The notes: generated from the sequence alone by a model not told the origin. Positions 47,628 through 60,517 are shown, numbered from the stretch's first letter. The stretch is DNA of 64,000 nt from Kalmusia sp. IMI 367209 (GCA_027946365.1 JAPEUQ010000002.1:1116001-1180000); one strand, 5' to 3'. Program-made: numbers and translations.

Positions 47628-48943
47628 TCATACGTGCGCCCACCCTATCTTTCTCAACACCTGCATCTCGTTAATCAGGCAGAACCCGGCTCGTTCCTCA
47701 TTCTCGGAGCCACTTTCCTTCCACTTCCGAATCCTCGACGAGACAATTTTAGCTTTGAGCATCGGTGTAGTGGTCCAGCGCCGAATTCGATTTTCCCACA
47801 ATCTAGAAAGAATACGCCAGGACGATAGGGAACCCTCGCCTGCACTCACGGCCTCGTACGCTTCCAGCGTGTATCCAACGCGCACATTTGGGTTCACGAA
47901 CACGCCTTTTTGAGATGAGAGCGGGTTATCAGCATGTACGAGGCAACACTCAGAACCTTCGAGATGCGCTGCAGCCAAAGAATCAGGAATCCCACGAAAT
48001 CGAAGAGGAGACGAGCCCATAAAGACATGCGCTGGCATTGCAACTACCTGCTTCAGTCACCAATCAGTGCGAAGAGATGTTCCACTTACCCATGCCATTC
48101 CAACAACTAGATACCGGTACCGGAAGATTAGCCTCCATGGCGATTCGTGATTCGCGCGACCTGAAGTACGGCCAAGTTGGCATGAGATGCTCATCGCCAT
48201 TTAAATCTCTCAAAGCGAAGGTGTCGTAGAAATACGGAGGGTGCTTGAAGTCCATCGAGCAAGCCGCAGCGTACACGCCGTCGTTGGTGTTCAAGAGTCG
48301 CAGAACATCCTCCGTCTTTTTGGCATCAGTTATCAGGCGCAAATGATATATAACGGAGGACCACCTAGCCCCGACTCACCGAGAACACTACATCATTGAC
48401 AAACAACATCTTGTCGAACTCGATTCCTCGCTTAGACAAATCCTCAAGCGGTTTCAATCCTATGTTTCTCTGCTTCGCAAGATACGGTATCCGACGGAGC
48501 TCCTTATGACCTTGCGGAGTCTGTACCCAGCCTTCACCTTCTGGCGCAACAGAGATCTCGTTCAGATGCGTCACATTCGACGTGGTAATCGTTCGCTCGA
48601 CTCCAACACGCTCCAAAGCTTCGTCAAGTTCTCTCAGTGCATCTTTCGTGGCATCCCAACTACCGCTTTCGTGAATGCTGATGTAAACATTGCTAGGTCC
48701 AAGATGCTCAACTAGGGCTATCAAAGCCGCATTCCAAGAAGAGCGCAATATGGCTTCGTTGTTCCAGAATATGCTCGCGATGAATATGCGCTCAGTGCTA
48801 GCCGCAGACCCGGACCCTGGCACGCTCTCCTTGCGCGCTAGACGTTGGCGTATGTGCAAGACGTCCAAAGTATTGAACAGGATGAAGATGACCACTAGAA
48901 CACGCACGATGGTCCTTCGCAGGCTATGTCGACGTAGATGCAT
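47628..48943 (-). CDS. CAP59-type alpha-1,3-mannosyltransferase family protein (GT69)
   Basis: There are three exons: 48380-48943, 48090-48315 and 47628-48043. The introns are 64 bp (GTGAGT...CTGATAAC...AAAAG) and 46 bp (GTAAGT...CTGAC...GGTAG). The product is 401 aa. The N-terminus is a basic stretch followed by one membrane helix (IVRVLVVIFILFNTL), that is, a type II Golgi anchor. The lumenal part has the family blocks IFIASIFWNNEAILRSSW, VYISIHESGSWD, RIPYLAKQRN, KMLFVNDVVFS, GVYAAACSMDFKHPP, PVPVSSCWNGMVAM (spanning the second splice) and LRFRGIPDSLA. In Cryptococcus the family acts in capsule synthesis; in filamentous fungi it is presumably involved in wall or glycoprotein mannosylation. 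The acidic metal-site residues of the family appear present. Confidence 0.88.
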
Positions 48944-50249
48944 GGGGCCGGGTTGTCAACACCTGAAGGAGCGCGTAATTAGTCGAGCTGTCCATTTGCA
49001 ATTGCGGGACTGTTAGCAGGAGGACCGCGGGAATAAGAGAAAGAGGGCCAGAAATCGAGGTGAAGGCAGACATAGCCCCTGCCTGCGCACCAAGCAGTCT
49101 GTGCTTCGACACTTGAATCCACTTGTCGCTTGGCTCGGCGGACCGTTTGGCGAAGGATTGCCTCTTCCGGCATAAAACAGCCGAGCAAGCCCCCAACACG
49201 TAGGACCGTGCGACAGCAGACAACCCTATCACTATAATCTCATACTTGCTCGACATATTTCTATAAGAGTTACCGTTTGGTGACAGTTAAAAGTCAATTC
49301 TAGATATCTGGGTTCTTACATGTGTCGCGCATGTGCCATGCGGCTGTGCACTTGTCAACATATATTCATTGGCCCAACATCGGACCAGAGCCGGTATTGT
49401 CCTTAACGCTGATGCTGGATGTACATTCGTGGACACTTACCCTACTCAACGAAGGAAGCCAGTACCGTGGCAAACCTACCAACAACTTCTTGCACAACGA
49501 CATCCTTCCACACCCACGCGCACACGTACGCAATCTCCATTATACTTGTACCTACATGAATACCTATCCTAGAGTTATTTACTAATTGACTGCATACAAT
49601 TCTCTTTCTTTTTTGAACTATCTTCTCTAGGACTTCAACGAGATACATGCCCATAGTCTCAGCACGTAAGCCAGAGACCGTCCTCGTGGGTAGCATGGAG
49701 CCCGGGGTGACTCGATTTCACGATACGTGATCGATCTTTCGTCCCAATACTACGCAGAGGAGTAAATAAATAAAAAAAAAGGTAGATCATGAAATAAACC
49801 TGATTTCTCTCTCCCTCGAGCGTAGCTATAGCGGCGGCCGCCAGGAAGACACTAGTAATTCCCAACATCGGTCTGGACACGACAGCGCTGTGCTACTAAA
49901 CGCATTCCTTCGGGGTCCTGGCGTTGAAAAAGGCTCTTGAATAGAAATAAATATAGAAGTTGACAAAAGGAGGAAGCTATTTTCAGAATACGCATCTAGA
50001 AGTTGATATTCTATGCCGTTTACTGTTTCGTTAGCATCTGCAAGGGTAGCGAAGAGTAAATAAAGCAGCGTAGAAAGAGATTATCGGATCATGGAAACGC
50101 AAACATTCAGTAGCTACCTATGGCACTGCTACTCGATAGAAGTCATGTAATCATTCAACGCGGGACCGCTTTTCTCGCCCAGTTCAAAGAAAAGAGACGC
50201 CCTCCAACGCCGTCCATGCTCCAGCTCACAAGTTACCGAGCCGAGTCAC
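48944..50249. other. Intergenic stretch, no gene seen
   Basis: About 1.3 kb between the GT69 start and the LSG1 3' end. Short open frames on both strands lack motifs. An A-rich run (AAATAAATAAAAAAAAA, about 49763-49779) is present. Confidence 0.4.
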
Positions 50250-52308
50250 TCACTGGTACTCCTCCCTCACCTTCTTTGCCCTCCTCTTGTTTCCCTTGAA
50301 GTGCTTCTTACTGTTCGTCTGCAACTCGCTGGGATCCACGTCCTTCTCCAGCGCCGTCACAGCCTTCAATTTCCTCCCGCTCAGTTGCTTTCCCTGTTCG
50401 CTATACTGGTAGTGGAAAGGGCGCGATACGTGACCTTGGCCCTGACCTGGTCCAAAGAATTTCTTATCCAAGCGTGAGCTCTTCTCACCTGTGAGGGGTA
50501 TGGAAACCATGTCTAGGTCAGCATCCATGACAAATGCGTCTTCGGTGCCGGCAAGGGAGGAAGAAGCAGCTATCGATGCAAGATGTGCACGTCGCTTGGC
50601 GGGAAGATGGTTTGCGTCGTAGAGCTCGCGGTTGAATTGTTTGGAGTCGATTGGCGGTTCTACAGGCGGAGGGTGGCAAAATAGGAGCTTGCCTTTGACG
50701 TAGTCTTTAAGGATGTAACGTGCTGCTCGCGACTCATCGGGCTGTCCGAGACCCTGGGTCTGAAACCCTCTTGCGATGGCATAAGCGCGAAGAACTTCTT
50801 CCGAGGTGGGGGTCCCAGTGCCGCCTTCTTCGAGTGGTCGTATTTGAATCTTCATACCGTAGATTGCTTCGAGGAATGATTGAGGAATGCGTTGTGCTAC
50901 GAGACCAGCAGGGCCAGTGTATTCGCGGAGTTGGTCGATGGGGAGAACACCGGCACAAACGAGCTCTCCCTTCGTTGTTGCAAAGTTAGGAAAGACGAGA
51001 CCAGGGCAATCGCACAGGATGACCTGATCACTGAGATGAATTGTCTGGAAGTGCTTGGTTTTACCGGGAGTTGCGGAAACTGAGACCTTCTTTGCGCCGA
51101 TGAGGGCGTTGATGGTCGATGATTTACCCACGTTCGGATAACCGACGAGCCCAATCTGTGTCTTGCGAGGTTCACCATTCGGTCCTGTATCAACATCAGG
51201 AGCGTGTTCCAGGAACAAGGCCTCCAGCTCGTCTGTTGTTAAGATACGTATCCGCTCTTCTTCATCAGATAGTGGAACACTGCTAGTAGCAACCGGAACA
51301 GTTTCCTCGTCGACCCACTGCTCCTTGTTTTCCTGTTCCTCCAGGATATCAATCTTCTTGGCATCTTTCGCGAGATCATCACCTTCTGCATCAATCTCTT
51401 CCTCAATGTCATCATCGTCCACGTAATCGCCAGAGTCATCACTCTCCTCGCCGCCTTCTTCTAGTTGTCTGGCTTCATTCATCTCTTTGGCCAGTTCTGC
51501 CGAGAAAAACTTATAGTTGATGCCCTTCTCCATAAAGTAGTCTGCCCATGTCTGCCGCTGCTCCAGGGTCATCATATCGGCCTTGTTAACCAGTAACAGA
51601 TTGTTCTTCTTCGGATCCACTTCTTTCACATAAGTCTCTAAATCTTCACTTCGGAAAAGAAGGGGGTTTCGCGCATCCACAATCTGGACTACCAGATCGG
51701 CTCTCTCGATGACGCGCCACAACTGCCTCCACACCTCAAGGTTTCGTTCAAATGGTGTCATGAGCAGGTCGTTGTTCTCCTGTAGTTCGGCCAGCCCTCT
51801 CCGCCATTGCAACAATGACTCTCGCTCCCTCGTGTCTAGCTGTTGTGGCGTTGTGTTCTTGTCCCAATGTGGCCTTCGCGGTACACTCAGGCGCTCCCTG
51901 TTTTCTCGATGTTTTCGCACAGCAGCGCGCTCTTCGGCCGCAGACAGCAAATACGGGTTCTTCTGATCGCGATGGATAATCTTGACATTATTTAATTTTT
52001 CGGCTGTGAAATCGGTACCCGCTAGTTCGGCGGTGGAGAGGAACTCGTCGAGGTCGTTTTGTTCAGTCACGGAGCGCATCTTGACCCACGATGCCTCCTT
52101 CTTCTCGTTGGTGATATACTACGTACATCAGCATGTTGTTCGAAAATTGAGATGTACGCATACGGACCTTCTCTCCATTCTGGCCTGTCCTCTCGATGCC
52201 GCCTTGAAAGTTGCCCTTGCGCATGTCGGCACCCTTGCCTTTTCCGAACCTGTCGTTCATGAGGCTGTTCCCCAGCCCCACGCTCTTCTTCGATTTTGCG
52301 AGCACCAT
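50250..52308 (-). CDS. LSG1: LSG1 GTPase, 60S ribosome maturation
   Basis: There are two exons, 52168-52308 and 50250-52118, with a 49-bp phase-0 intron (TGCTGAT branch, GTAG acceptor) whose donor, GTCCGT, is non-consensus. The product is 669 aa. The GTPase domain is circularly permuted, as in LSG1/YlqF/MMR1-type enzymes: G4 (LLLVNKADMM) precedes G1 (GLVGYPNVGKSS), with G3 following in LCDCPGLVFP. DARNPLLF is also diagnostic. The N-terminus reads YITNEKKEASWVKMRSVTEQ immediately after the splice, which confirms the exon join. An acidic insert (EESDDSGDYVDDDDIEEEI region) sits between G4 and G1, as in fungal orthologs, and the C-terminus is lysine/arginine-rich. LSG1 releases the export adaptor NMD3 from cytosolic pre-60S particles. 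It is divergent from LTV1. Confidence 0.95.
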
Positions 52309-52548
52309 ATTGCCGGTTATTCTTGTTTGTTCTCTATGGCTGGAGTGTTGTGTGGGGAGAGGAAAGGTTGGTGTTTGAGTGGTAGACTGGCGAAAAGTTG
52401 CCCCACGTCATAAATTCACCCCTCGTTAAATTTTCTAACAAAGTCCGCGCCCGCCGCGAACTTTTTTGTAAGCCTTCTTCAACCTTCGACCGTCAGCGAA
52501 TATTCCCCAACGCAGCTACTTCTACAAACTCAACTTACGACCGTCAAT
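52309..52548. promoter_or_regulatory. 240-bp bidirectional promoter of LSG1 and LTV1
   Basis: The start codons of two ribosome-assembly factor genes face apart across 240 bp. No particular factor site was identified with confidence. The short spacing implies shared regulatory sequence. Confidence 0.6.
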
Positions 52549-54085
52549 ATGCCACGCCGAAAGTTCATGTACGCCGTACCTAGTCATTGTCTGACACGAC
52601 TGCCCCGCTAACCCCTCCAGCGATAAGAAAAATGCGATCAACTACCGCCTCGTCCACCGCGCGCAAAATGACCCGCGAATTCACGATGTCGACGCCCCGG
52701 ACATGGTCTTTGCCGAAATCGAGGCTCCAAATTCGCGCGAAATTTCCGAGCCTGCTGGCAGTTCACGAGCGTCGCAATATTCCTCCGCCTCGAAGTGGTC
52801 GGCCGCTACTGGGCGTAGCAAGATCAAATCGCGAGGTGATCTAGAGGAAGAGTTCGGCACAAATGTCCGCAAGAACGAGGGAGAGGCGGCAAACTATGGC
52901 ATTTTCTACGACGACTCCGAATATGATTATATGCAACACGTGCGGGAACTGGGTAGCGGTGGTGGGGCGGCATATTTCGTCGAAGCGAAGGAGCCAAAGA
53001 AGAAGGGAAAGCAAAAGATGGATCTCGCCGACGCTCTCCGCGCAGCTACATTAGACGACAGACAGAGTGAGGCTGGTATAAGCGTGAGCAGCAGTGTCAG
53101 TCGTGCGGCCAGTGATGTTTTTGGAGAGGACCTTGCACCTTCTGAATTTGTGCGGAAGAGGACATATCAAGATCAACAGAATATTCCGGATTCGATTGCA
53201 GGTTTCCAGCCTGACATGGATCCCAGACTACGTGAAGTATTGGAGGCATTGGAGGACGAGGCCTATGTGGATGACGAGGAAGACGTCTTTGCAGAATTGA
53301 CGAACGATCCTGCCGAGGTTGGTCAGTATGAGTGGGAGGCGGAGGCGGAAGATTTCGAAGACGATGCTATGGACCGATTTCTTGATGAAGATGATGCAGG
53401 TTGGGAGACAGACGACACAATCAAGGCATCTTCACCACAGCCGAAGAAGAATAAGGTACCAGCGGAGCCCACAGATCCTACTACGCTCCCGGCGCCAGAT
53501 GAGGCACCGGCCCCAGTTGAAGATGGCCATATGGACTACATGGAAGAATTCAAAAAGTTCAAGAGCGACGCCAAGGCAGGGAAAGCACCCAAACCCGCTG
53601 CCCCCTCAGACATGCAATCCTCCATTCTCACAGGAGCCTCAGCACTTACAGCTGGAGGCCGAAAGAAGAAGCGAAAGGGTGCTCTTACGTCTACGTCGAA
53701 TTACAGCATGACCTCTTCGGCACTTCATCGCACAGAAGGCCTCACTCTTCTTGATCAGCGATTCGACAAGATCGAAGAAGAGTACGCTGCCGAGGATTTC
53801 CCAGATGACGCTTCCATGGTCTCGGGCATGAGCAAGATGTCGGGTTTCAGCAGAATGTCCGGAATGAGTGGCATGTCAAGTATGTCGGACATGAGCGAGG
53901 CGCCACAGTTGCGGTCAGACTTCGACAGCATCATGGATGACTTTTTGGGTAGCCATTCGACGGTGGGGAAGAGGAACCGCATAAGGAAGGGAAAGCCCAT
54001 GAGTGGGTTGGAGCAGCTGGATGAGGTACGGAAAGGACTGGGACCTGCAAGGATTGACGGACGACCAAGACCCCAGAAAGCTTAG
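52549..54085 (+). CDS. LTV1: LTV1, 40S ribosomal subunit assembly/export factor
   Basis: There are two exons, 52549-52568 and 52621-54085. The first exon is only 20 bp and encodes MPRRKF plus two bases. The 52-bp intron (GTACGC, CGCTAAC, TCCAG) joins AT to C-GAT to give FIDKKNAINYRLVHRAQNDP, the conserved LTV1 N-terminus. The product is 494 aa. Further landmarks are GIFYDDSEYDYMQHVRELG, DMDPRLREVLEALEDEAYV, acidic stretches, LLDQRFDKIEEEYA and the C-terminal GLEQLDEVRKGLG. A short Met/Ser-Gly repeat (MSKMSGFSRMSGMSGMS) precedes the C-terminal block. LTV1 holds RPS3 and other proteins on pre-40S particles until released by casein kinase phosphorylation. It is divergent from LSG1, so factors for both subunits may share control here. 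Confidence 0.93.
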
Positions 54086-54441
54086 CTGTAGGGGTTTTGA
54101 TGGTCACTGTGATATGCATGTAAAGGCGTTCTACCAGCACGAAGAAGTATCCTATACCCAGTCGAGATTTGACATGAATTATGAATATATGATTGAACCC
54201 CTAAATCTATCCTCCGACTCATGCCCAATTCTCGCCTCTTGCGATGCTCTCCGTCTTACATGCAGACCTCAATGACACTGCGCGTGAGAAGCCGAATCCA
54301 TGCTTCTGGTATCGCTGTTGGCGTTGGGCTGCACCCACCCTCTGGGTAGCTTCTACGAGAATCCTCGGTATGCACCACTTCCCGCGTAGGTGTGGGTCAT
54401 GTTCAAGCCTCATATTTTTCCTGCGTTCTACAACCCCCCCT
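54086..54441. other. Intergenic, convergent 3' ends
   Basis: No gene was seen between LTV1 and BET5. Confidence 0.35.
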
Positions 54442-55009
54442 TCAAGCAGGCAATACAGAAGACACAAACAGCTCTAGCGATCGCTCAAACAGCTCGTTGG
54501 CCACGCCGATGCCTCCAGGGTGTTCCACGGGCGCCAGCGGGTTCTTGACCACGTACTCGACGTACAAATTCGCCCAAATCTGGTGCAAATACGGGCGCAG
54601 GTTATTCAACTTTGTGTCGGTGAGCATGACAAACTTCATGCGCGTCGGCGTCTCGTAGTAGTGCAGCTTGTACTCGCCCGTGCGGTAGCTAAGGAAGGTG
54701 TCGTCGTCTCCGCCCAGCTTCTGCACCATGTTGCGCAGCGAGAAGACGAGACCGAAGATCAGCTTCTCGTCGTCGGCGTACTTGCGGGTCTGGGCGGCAG
54801 ACACGTCGCCATTGCTCGTGATGCTGGAGCCGGACTGCGGGCGCGGTGCTTTGCTGGACGACGAGGCGGGGCGCGCGGGTGTCCAGCGGCGGCTGTAGAT
54901 GCACTCGGCTGCAATGGCATGGTCAGCAGGGCACGCATGGGGAAAGGCAAGCGGATAGCGATGGCAACTCACTATGGCGATCGAAGATGTAGAAGGAATA
55001 GAGCACCAT
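54442..55009 (-). CDS. BET5: TRAPP complex core subunit BET5 (TRAPPC1)
   Basis: There are two exons, 54973-55009 and 54442-54908, with a 64-bp intron (GTGAGT, CTGAC, TTGCAG; phase 1). The first exon encodes only MVLYSFYIFDRH plus one base and is joined to TECIYSRRW. The product is 167 aa, close to yeast Bet5 (about 159). The longin-type fold elements are in place: KLIFGLVFSLRNMVQKL, FLSYRTGEYKLHYYETPTRMKFV, LHQIWANLYVEYVVKNPL, and the C-terminal GIGVANELFERSLELFV. BET5 is part of the TRAPP core that activates the Rab GTPase Ypt1 in ER-Golgi traffic. A low-complexity insert (about 20-45) follows the first strand. It is divergent from the CaMKK-like kinase gene. Confidence 0.93.
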
Positions 55010-55436
55010 GGCGCTCTGTGTGAACCTCCTGAGCTCTCGATGCACGGAGGTTTAGTAGCGGCCAGGATGCAGGAATCGAGACCTCGGCGGAATTGGATCC
55101 CCGCGAATGGGCGAACGCAAGGCTTTGCCAAGGCACACATGGGGCCGCAGAAGGGCAGGTAGTGCGCCCTGTGGAGCGGCGGAGGGGCAGACGTTAACGT
55201 GCCCTTGGCTGCGAGCTGTTCCGCCAGAGGCTTGAAGAAATTGGGGAAAGCAGTTCACTCCCCTCTCCATACCGCTCCGCGCCTCCGACCTGCTAATTTT
55301 CGCTATTTTTCTCTATTTCCCCCGTGCCCTGCAATTGCTATTGCTCGCAGCTCCTATGTCCTGATTGTCCTTCGTGTTCTCCAAGGCTGGCCTAATCTTT
55401 TCGCTTTCCTCCGCTTCCTATCGCGCCCGAGCACAG
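55010..55436. promoter_or_regulatory. Divergent promoter region between BET5 and CaMKK-like kinase
   Basis: 427 bp separate facing-apart start codons. A pyrimidine-rich stretch at about 55290-55330 is typical of fungal promoters. Confidence 0.45.
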
Positions 55437-58263
55437 ATGATGCAACAGCCGCCCACGCTGAGGCAGGCTTCAGAGTCGGAAATTCCGGGCATATTCACTT
55501 CGGAGCATGTCTCGCTGGACGTGCCGCCCATGGGCGTAGAGGGCAGGCCGCCCGTTGTCAAATACACGTACGCGCGAAAGGCTGCCTCTCTACCCCGCTG
55601 TGACGCTGATACCCGCGCCCCAGGTCTCTACCCGCCTACCACTCTCCGCTACGGCACCACAAACGAGCAGCCTCTTCTACGCGGAGAGTCAAGGTGCGAG
55701 ACTACTGCTCCTTCTTCAGGTCGGTTCGATTGGCGCTGACAGCGGCAAGGAAACGCTCAATGCGCGGTCCGAGTACAGCAACAGTGAAGATGACGGCACC
55801 GCTCAGCACCGCATCAACCAGTATCTCATTAAGCAGGAGATAGGTCGAGGATCCTTTGGTGCTGTCCACCTTGCCGTGGACCAGTATGGCCAAGAATATG
55901 TGAGGAACCATCCCACGACTCCGGCTGGGAAAACGGAGCTCTGTCTGAAATTACGATGCGGGTTACCTACGCGGACGTAGAATGTGCTCTCGCTGACAGC
56001 TGAGACACAGGCTGTTAAGGAATTCTCCAAGTCGCGCCTACGGAAACGGGCACAATCGAACCTTCTCCGCCGACCGAGTGAGCGACGACGGCGACAAGGC
56101 GCCCTGGCCGCCGGGCTCGGCTTCAATTCTCCACTACATAGGCACTCGGTGTCGGAAGACCAAAACTCGCTAGATCTCATAAAGGAGGAGATTGCCATCA
56201 TGAAGAAACTGAACCACCCGAACCTCGTCTCGTTGATCGAAGTGCTCGACGACCCAGAAGAGGACTCGCTGTACATGGTCATGGAGATGTGCAAGAAGGG
56301 TGTCGTGATGCAGGTAGGTCTCGAGGAGCGCGCGGATCCGTACCCGGAGGAGCAGTGTCGGTGTTGGTTCCGCGATATGATATTAGGCCTTGAATATCGT
56401 ACGTCACTCGGTCAAGCTGTCTGTGGAGCTGCGCTAATGTGTGCCTAGTGCATGCCCAGGGCATCATACACCGCGATATCAAGCCCGACAACTGCCTCGT
56501 TACTGGAGATGATGTACTCAAGATTGTAGACTTCGGCGTCTCAGAAATGTTCGACAAGCAGGACCAGATGAAAACGGCAAAGTCGGCCGGGTCACCTGCA
56601 TTCATGCCGCCAGAGCTCTGTGTAGCTAGGCATGGAGAGGTTGATGGTAAAGCTGTTGACATCTGGTCAATGGGTGTTACTCTGTTCTGCTTGCTCTTCG
56701 GTCGAATACCGTTCGAGCGACACGGCATGATTGAATTATATCAGGCCATACGAATGGACCAGCCAGAGTACGATGATTGTGACGAGAATTTGAAAGACCT
56801 GCTTTCAAACTTGCTTGAGAAAGATCCGCGAAAGAGAATCACCATGGAACAAATACGAGTATGTAGAGGTTCAACGAGATGTTACAAGCGTTGTACTGAC
56901 TCAGTTAGGAACACCCTTGGGTAACAATGAACGGAACCGATGCTTTACTTCCTAAGGGAGAAAACGTAGCTGCTATAGTGGAACCCACCGACGAAGAAGT
57001 CGACGCTGCTATCACTGGGAGCATGGGTCATTTGGTCACTGTGGTAAGTGCACACTTTTTGTCGAGCAGAACGGATTTTTTTTCGTGGAGGACAGGACCC
57101 TATATTTCCTTTCCTGCAAACCTTAACTCTCACGCTACTCGACTATTTCGATACGCTTCAAAAGCTGGAATTCTACTTCGCACAGAGACTAATTTGGTTA
57201 GGTACGGGCAGTAAAACGATTCAAGCAGCTTCTCTTCCGACGAAGGCCAGAGCGATTGGAAGGAATTTTAGGTAGTGCATCACGGATTGTTCAACCGCCT
57301 CTATCTATGCGACCATCTGGGCTACGGAAGTCGAAATCGCAGGATGCCGACGACCGTCGACCCATTGAGGGCGCGCTAGCTACCGAAGGCGTGCATCACG
57401 ACATCGAGATCGACAACAACGCCCGTCGCGTACCGCAGGGCATCGACAGGATAGCCTTCGAAAAATCTGGTTTCCGTCCGGCCGTGGCAAACGCCCGATT
57501 GCCAACGAAAGGCCCTACGACGAGCACACCGATATCACCACAACCTGTCGCGATTACAGACGCAAAAGTAATCCACGAAAACATGTCCTACCGGCCGCCA
57601 CCCAGCAAACCCATCACCATTCCTACTGGCCTCGTTTCTTCAGCACCCGGAACACCAGTCGGTAAAGGCCATGCACATGACCCTTTACAAGATATGCTTT
57701 TCCTTGACATTGGTACTGGCGAGGATTCTATCCCTCCCGGCAACGACAGCCACATCGTCTCCGAATCCCCCGGCGCCGTCGACATCAACGTTTACGAAAC
57801 CGCCTACCGCGAAGAGGTCGACCGCATCCTGTCCCGCCGCGAAGCCACCACCCCCGGGCGTCGCCCTACCCTCTACCTTACACGGCGGGTGGAAAACGTC
57901 AAATCCATCATTCGGGAGACTGACGCCATCTTCGACCACGGAAAGCAGCCACCCACGCCATCCGATCTCAAAACGGGGTTCAAGAGCTTCGTCGAGAAGG
58001 CCAAGAAGGAGATCGAGTACCGCGGCGAGTGGCAGAAGCTCAACGAGGGCAAGGAAGGCAAGCTGAGTAGAATTACGCGCAACGTGCGGGAGAAGAAGCG
58101 AGCGGTGGAGGAAGAGCGGGAGATTATTCGACGAGAGGACCGGGAGAGGGAGAGAGAAAAAGTGCTCGAGAAGGAGAAGGAGAGCGGGACCAGGAGCAGT
58201 ACGCCCGTGGCGGGGTTCAAGGGGAGCAGCCGGAGTGGGACGCCCGTGGGTGCGGAGAAGTAG
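55437..58263 (+). CDS. CaMKK-like Ser/Thr kinase (Ssp1/Tos3/Sak1 group)
   Basis: There are seven exons: 55437-55567, 55624-55693, 55750-55899, 56011-56398, 56449-56858, 56909-57043 and 57202-58263. The introns are 56, 56, 111, 50, 50 and 158 bp, with clear donors, acceptors and consistent phases throughout. The product is 781 aa. The kinase domain starts at about 92: IGRGSFGAV, Lys120 in AVKEF, HRDIKPDN with Asp256, DFG at 274-276, and GSPAFMPPEL as the P+1/APE region. Between the ATP-site lysine and helix C lies an Arg-rich insert (about 122-160, RLRKRAQ, RRPSERRRR), the position of the Arg/Pro-rich insert of CaM-kinase kinases. Such kinases activate Snf1/AMPK and CaMK in nutrient and stress signalling. 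The long C-terminus is polar, ending in a Glu/Arg-rich helix. The ATG at 55437 was chosen; a second ATG follows directly. Confidence 0.93.
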
Positions 58264-60477
58264 TGGGTGCGTGTCGGGCGTAGAAGGGAGCCTGGGTGGT
58301 CAGACGGATGGGGTGCTGGGCGTCCTGCCGTAGCGCTGAAACCGAAACGTATGATTAGCAGTTGTTTTACCTTGGGCTCAGATTGTCGTGAGGCGTGGGA
58401 CTCGTCTTGGAAAAATGAACGGACGCATAGATGCATGGGAGACGACGCTGGTATACATATCTACATTCGCGCAGACTTGGATCAATACCTAGATTAAGTT
58501 CAAGCCCCAATGTACATGGCATGCGCTTCTCCAAGCACCCTTTGGCATTGCGGGCGATTGTCAGGTGAGGTCCGAGCCAAGCTCTTGCGCAGCCAGCAAG
58601 CAAGGCTGGGGATAGCGGCGGGTTAGTGCGATCGTGGGGGAAGGGGAGCTAGGGCGTGTATGCAGTGTGTCGCCTAGGGCCGTGTATTGGCGTGTGGGGG
58701 AGAGAGAGAGAACGCAAGGAAGCAATTATTAGAGGGGGGAAGGCATTTTGTGGGCACACGGAGCTGCTCGGGTGGATGAAGAAGTGGGATGTGGGTTGGC
58801 GCTGGTGCTGGGGATGCATGTCTGGTTTTGGGGTGCACGGTTGAGTGGATCTGTTTTTTCTTCTTTCGAGCTAGGCGTCTCTATTCACAGCAGGTTGGTC
58901 CTGTTGCTTGCTAGGATCGGACTGTGTGTCGTGTTTACTGGGTTTACTTCACAGAGGGAAGATGTACTAACGTGGCCATCATAGGCCATGAGGTACAGAG
59001 CATAATGTTGACTGTAGCAAGAGGATGCTTGGTGTTGTGCGAAATGCAAGCTTGCCTGTTTGTGTTGGGCTTGGAGATTGATGCGTATGCTCACACATGA
59101 GCTGATTGGCGGGGACAGCGGCGATCTCACACCAGTCAATCAGGTCAAGGTCTGACATGATATACTACGCAATGGCAACGTGAATGGACCGGGAGCGAAG
59201 GCGTCCTGCGTGGCATGATCAAATACCGCCAGCTCGTCTCCAAAATGCTGTGCTGCCGGCAAAGCAGGTCGGTAGGCCAGATGGTTTTAGCTGCAGCTTT
59301 GGCTGTGGTTGCTGTCAAAGATCTGTATACTATTTGGCGATCGTTCTAGACAGCTGGTAGCTGCGGAGGGCCAAGCCGAGGACATGGTGGTGGTTTACCC
59401 TATCCGGAAATATCGACATAAGCTCAGCGTGCATCAAAATTGCCGAAGGCACTACGGGCGCGTAATCAAACGGGAGAAAGATGGAGCGAGTTGGACGCTT
59501 CATACGTACGTGTTGTTATTCCTGCGGAGAGAGTGGACCCACTCCTCCTCCAAGAGGCAGGTATGCGTTACGTATCTCCCAGGAGGCCCCAGCGGTTTTC
59601 TCCGCCGTTTGCACATGCAAGTCGAGGGACGGGTAATCAATCAGATCTGCGGTGTACCGGTCTGAAGGGTAAATGTCCAATGGAATGGGTGAGGTCTGCC
59701 ACGAGCCCGGCGCATCAGCGATGAGGTTGCACGGTGCGGATAAGGCACAAGAACCGATTTGCAGGGCGGCAGCTTATCTCGCGGCAGCCAAGCCGCTGCG
59801 GTGCTCATGCTGTGTAGTACGACAGCGGATGTGCATCTTGGCCGCAAAGATTGCTTTTCATAGACCGAAAGATGAGGCAGCGAATTGCTCGAGCCGTTCC
59901 GCCTGTCCCCACATGGACGGGAGGGACTCGGCGCTAGCCGGTCTCGGACGGTGGGAAAGGTTGCAAGGGCAAGGAGCACAGCGGTGCATTCTCCAGGTCA
60001 GCAACAGCAGCCATGGGCAGCCATGGGCTGAGGGCGTCGCAGCCAGCCGCAGTCCTGGTACGGGCAGGTCGGACGAGCAAAAGCGATGAAAGCCGAGGGC
60101 TGACTAATGAGAGAGAAGCAGGACGGACGGTGTGTCGAGGCAGGCGACCAGGGCACACAGACCCGAGCAGGCGGATGTTCGCCAGGCGCGTGGATCTTCG
60201 GAAGAGGGTCAGTGCGGGCATCGAATACATAGTAGACGCAGTCGTCGGTGCGCGAGAGGCGTGCAGCGTGAAAGGATCGCGAGCATGCAGGACGCAGAAC
60301 ACCTGCTGCGGGCTCCGGCCGAGCGACTTTGCGAGTGGACGGGCTGCTGGCTGCTGGACCCTGGGCGGCGAGTTGCGGTCTGCGGGCGTGTGAATTGGCG
60401 CAGGCGAGTGGTTTGGCGAGCGTTGCTCTGCAGCAGGCCCAGAGGCGTGCATATGCTCGACGCAGATGGACGCACAG

Positions 60478-60517
60478 TGGTGATGGTGGTGGTGGTGGTG
60501 GTGTTGTTGTTGTTGCA
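60478..60517. repeat. TGG then TTG trinucleotide microsatellite
   Basis: An interrupted run of TGG changes into GTT/TTG repeats over about 40 bp. It is non-coding as far as can be judged. Confidence 0.8.

Noticed and set aside
37761..48943. A secondary-metabolite or aromatic-degradation cluster (dioxygenase, SDR, Zn2Cys6 factor, esterase nearby)
   Set aside because: No backbone synthase, no transporter and no shared pathway logic; the signalling and GT69 genes in between are unrelated.
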